Below, piece by piece: positions 53,895 through 56,368 of a DNA stretch of 56,368 nucleotides. The notes beneath the pieces are model-generated. The model did no database searches and was not told the origin of the DNA. It saw nothing but the letters and a program-made list of their open reading frames with translations. The stretch's first letter is position 1; the number at the start of each line of letters is the position of its first letter. Both the position numbers and the translations under genes were made by a program. The stretch lies in assembly GCA_003611745.1 (NCBI GenBank), contig RAYF01000044.1:1-56368 (forward strand), in the 5' to 3' direction. Source of the DNA: a bacterium D16-36. Lineage in GTDB: Bacteria > Bacillota > Clostridia > Lachnospirales > Lachnospiraceae.

Positions 53895-55295
53895 TCAATT
53901 CAGATTAAGGAAAAAGGCTACTCCTTGCTCTGTGTTCCTTAGGAGATAAGTCATGCCATGTAAGTCAAGAATTGTTTTGACAATGTATAACCCCAGACCG
54001 TTTCCTCCAGTTGCCTTATTCCTTGATTTGTCTGCCCGATAAAATGGCGTGAACATGTGACGCAGGTCAGCTTCTGGAATGGCTACTCCTGTATTTTCAA
54101 TAACAAGGGTATTTCCGTTTTCAGAGGATTGCAAAGTAACAAAAACGTCTTCACCGTAGGGAGAATGTCTGACAGCATTTCCGATAATATTGGATAGAAC
54201 TTTATTCCAAAGATTAGGATTGACGTACAAAACCATATCAGTATTGATTTTTTCGTGTATCTGAATATTCTTATCCTGTGCAAGCAGCAGAATAGCCTGT
54301 ATCGTGTCATTTACCGTTTGTTTCAAAGAAACCTCCTGCAAGGTATCCGCCAAGTCCATACTTTCCACTTTGGATATGGCAATAATCTCTTTCACAAGAT
54401 GCTCTATATCTTCCGTAGCTTTTAGAGCTTCGGGCAGGTACTTTTCGTGATTTTGATAATCCCCGAATCCTAAAATCATATTTTCGATTTGCCCTTTTAA
54501 GATAGTAAGCGGGGTTTTCAGTTCATGGGATACTGCTGCAAAAAAGTTCCTGCGCCCCTCTTCCAATAATTTGAATTTCTCTACATCGTCAGTTAGTTGA
54601 TTATTCGCATTTGTTAATTCTTCCATCGTTTCCTGCAATCGGCTTGCCATTGTATTCAGACTGGAAGCAAGTACACCAATTTCATCGTTACTTTCAATAT
54701 TGCACTTCCAAGCCATATCAAGCGATGTCATTCGCTTAGAAATCTGACTGATTTTTGCGATAGGGCTGACAATAACCCTGCTACAAATAAAGGCACTTAA
54801 TGACGATAGCAATAAAATAATTGCAAAGACGACAGGTAAAAAGCGAAGCATAAGGCTTAGTATTATATCAGCCGTTTTCGATAGAGAAGACACCACAAGT
54901 GCGTATTCTGTTTTGCTGTCTGAAAAAGTAACTGTTGTTGCAATACTTGATGTCGCAACCATAAGGGCTTCTGATTTTATTTCTCCAAAGGTCAATGCTC
55001 CGTTATCGTCACTAAGTTTTGCCATTGAATTGTTTTGAATGCAAAAATTGTATATTTCACTAACTGCTTCATCATAGCGCATATCCTGTAACTTTGAAAC
55101 GAGGATTTCAGTATTTGTGTCCAGTTGTTTATCCGATGTAACCTGATATTGCTTGGGTATGACTGTCAATACTATACCATAAATCAGCATACTGCAAATG
55201 GTAAGGGCAGAGAAAACCCATAAAAATACTTTTACGCTTAAACTGTTTTTAATTTTCTTTCGCAATTCTATATCCCACCCCTCTGACTGTTTCAA
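53895..55295 (-). CDS. Sensor histidine kinase (outer module)
   Basis: A 466-residue kinase from ATG 55295, or 456 from TTG 55265, which has the better binding site (GAGGGG). Two membrane helices (about 22-45 and 147-170) bracket a roughly 100-residue extracellular sensor, then HAMP (about 170-225), HisKA with His in AVSHELKTPLTILKG (about 253-267), and HATPase with NIIGNAVRHSP and GGNGLGLYIVK. It overlaps the regulator gene by 47 bases. The signal is unknown. Confidence 0.92.
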   Translation of the reverse strand: MKQSEGWDIELRKKIKNSLSVKVFLWVFSALTICSMLIYGIVLTVIPKQYQVTSDKQLDTNTEILVSKLQDMRYDEAVSEIYNFCIQNNSMAKLSDDNGALTFGEIKSEALMVATSSIATTVTFSDSKTEYALVVSSLSKTADIILSLMLRFLPVVFAIILLLSSLSAFICSRVIVSPIAKISQISKRMTSLDMAWKCNIESNDEIGVLASSLNTMASRLQETMEELTNANNQLTDDVEKFKLLEEGRRNFFAAVSHELKTPLTILKGQIENMILGFGDYQNHEKYLPEALKATEDIEHLVKEIIAISKVESMDLADTLQEVSLKQTVNDTIQAILLLAQDKNIQIHEKINTDMVLYVNPNLWNKVLSNIIGNAVRHSPYGEDVFVTLQSSENGNTLVIENTGVAIPEADLRHMFTPFYRADKSRNKATGGNGLGLYIVKTILDLHGMTYLLRNTEQGVAFFLNLN

Positions 55296-55917
55296 TGTAA
55301 TCGACGCCCAGTTTCCTCCGTAAATTCATAATATGGAAATTCACGCCTTTTTCATCTCCTACAAAGTCATAGCCCCAAACGAGATTTAGAATGTCATCCC
55401 TCGTAAAAACACGCCCCTTGTTTTTAAGGAATAACAGTAATATCTCAAATTCCAAATGTGTAAGTGCTACCTCGTCTCCCAAAACAGTAACTTTTCGTTC
55501 TATTTCGCTTAAAGAAATTTCTTTGTAATGGATACAGCCTGACACCGTATCTGATGATGTTCGCCGCAAAAGAGCCTCCACACGCTTTAATACAAGCTTT
55601 ATGGAAAATGGTTTTGTGATATAATCATCAGCCAATTTGTCAAAGCCTTTAATCTGGTCATCTTCGGTATCAAGTGCAGTTAAAAGAATAATTGGAATTT
55701 GCGATTCCTGCCGTATCATTTCACATACCGTGTATCCGTCAATCTTAGGCAGCATTATATCCAATAGAATAAGGTCAAAATCCTGTTCGTGAAAAGTGTT
55801 GATACCCTGTAACCCATCCGAAGCAGTAGTAACCTTGTATCCTGCAAAGGTAAACGGCTCAGAGAGTATTTTCTGTATTGCCGCTTCATCCTCAATTATC
55901 AATATCTTCTTATCCAT
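55249..55917 (-). CDS. OmpR-family response regulator (outer module)
   Basis: A 222-residue regulator. ATG 55917 (MDKKILIIEDEAAIQ) follows GGAGGTCTGG. Receiver with D10/E9 pocket, phospho-Asp in LILLDIMLPKIDG, Lys in ITKPFSIKL; C-terminal winged helix (GYDFVGDEKGVNFHIMNLRRKLG). First gene of the outer module. The 14-bp element at its own promoter is repeated before the permease gene, which predicts positive autoregulation plus control of the ABC unit. Confidence 0.93.
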   Translation of the reverse strand: MDKKILIIEDEAAIQKILSEPFTFAGYKVTTASDGLQGINTFHEQDFDLILLDIMLPKIDGYTVCEMIRQESQIPIILLTALDTEDDQIKGFDKLADDYITKPFSIKLVLKRVEALLRRTSSDTVSGCIHYKEISLSEIERKVTVLGDEVALTHLEFEILLLFLKNKGRVFTRDDILNLVWGYDFVGDEKGVNFHIMNLRRKLGVDYIETVRGVGYRIAKEN

Positions 55918-55936
55918 ATCCAGACCTCCACGCAAA

Positions 55937-55966
55937 ATTATAGCAGGTGTGTATTAGTTTTTGATT
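55937..55966 (-). promoter_or_regulatory. Operator and promoter of the outer two-component operon
   Basis: On the minus strand AATCAAAAACTAAT (55966-55953), ten bases, then TATAAT (55942-55937), 20 bases before the ATG. Identical 14-mer and distance at 53779-53808. Confidence 0.65.
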
Positions 55967-56368
55967 AGGATTTCTTCTTTCCTTTATCAATAGGCTTCTC
56001 AGCACTCAACGGTATAAGCCAAACACGATTGATGTTCAACACCTTCAATCCTATTTTCTTTTCAAAGCCGTTGCACCCACCTTAGAGATACATTCCATAT
56101 TTTGTAGGTTAATACTGTAATTATACACCAGTATTTCTATCCCCTTACGGCTATGTTACATACGCAAGCACTTTACTTTTGCCAAAATTATTCGTGAGGA
56201 CACGGCAATGTAATAATATTGAGCGCAACCCCTGCAGCGAGATTCACTACCAAAAATACCAGAAAGACAGCAAGGCAGAACAGCGTTTCATCGTAAACGG
56301 TAAATCACAAGTACCTCGACCAGTTACCAAATCTTTGAGATAATAGCCTAACCATTATAGAAAGTCCA
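55967..56368. other. Right edge of the window without a clear gene
   Basis: About 400 bases upstream of the outer module. From about 56218 to 56342 the plus strand is open without a start (IERNPCSEIHYQKYQKDSKA...), ending at TAA. It may be the end of an element protein, but I do not recognise it. No terminator or repeat stands out. Confidence 0.3.

Overview
The window looks like chromosomal DNA of a spore-forming, anaerobic, low-to-moderate G+C Firmicute, most probably a gut Lachnospiraceae (Clostridia). The case is an inference from content. There are spore genes (yyaC, CotF-type coat proteins), the [FeFe]-hydrogenase maturase HydG with a TM1266-type regulator, a leucine T-box ahead of leuA, a SigV/RsiV pair, DUF5711 and MoxR-DUF58-transglutaminase genes, and Tn916/Tn1549-style mobile-element debris.

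Region by region. (1) 1-7.52 kb is a mosaic of integrative-element remnants: an ABC permease fragment, a broken response regulator, two diverged copies of a structured attenuator unit ahead of sigma-like genes, an oriT-like cluster of palindromes, decayed mobilisation genes, an intact TetR-CPBP pair, two Cys-rich KTR proteins flanking an alkyltransferase-like protein, and the 3' end of a large serine recombinase. (2) The recombinase stop sits at the junction with a secreted Tp47-type gene that is cut there, so this is probably one element end. (3) 8.2-11 kb holds a MerR/TipAS regulator, a tuf 3'-end remnant abutting a phage tape-measure remnant, and a RelB/RelE-type toxin-antitoxin pair. (4) 11.4-16.06 kb is the str operon (rpsL-rpsG-fusA-tuf, minus strand), not preceded by rpoBC. 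(5) 16-31 kb is housekeeping: DUF5711, a LysM protein, yyaC, dnaX-ybaB-recR, pfkA, glycogen phosphorylase, and the MoxR-DUF58-transglutaminase operon. (6) 31-41 kb holds a sugar-isomerase-like gene, a GH5 glycosidase behind nadB-nadC, a membrane chemoreceptor, a soluble PocR mini-receptor, and hydG with its regulator behind a structured leader RNA. (7) 41-45.9 kb holds spore coat genes, sigV-rsiV and T-box-leuA. (8) 45.9-56 kb, all on the minus strand, holds two consecutive two-component/ABC-transporter modules.

How parts work together. Each of the two modules carries its own operator, shared between its regulator gene and its transporter gene: 11-bp direct repeats at a fixed distance from the -10 box, different for each module. 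This predicts two insulated, autoregulated envelope-stress or peptide-response circuits, complemented by SigV/RsiV. The permease of the outer module looks like an in-frame fusion of two FtsX-type permeases with a topology that should not work. In the accessory region, the repeated unit (stem, Shine-Dalgarno-masking hairpin, ~43-residue peptide, terminator) reads as a conserved attenuation device for element regulators. The leader RNA ahead of the TM1266/hydG genes and the unit repeats are the most novel-looking elements here. No rRNA, tRNA, CRISPR array or intact IS was seen.
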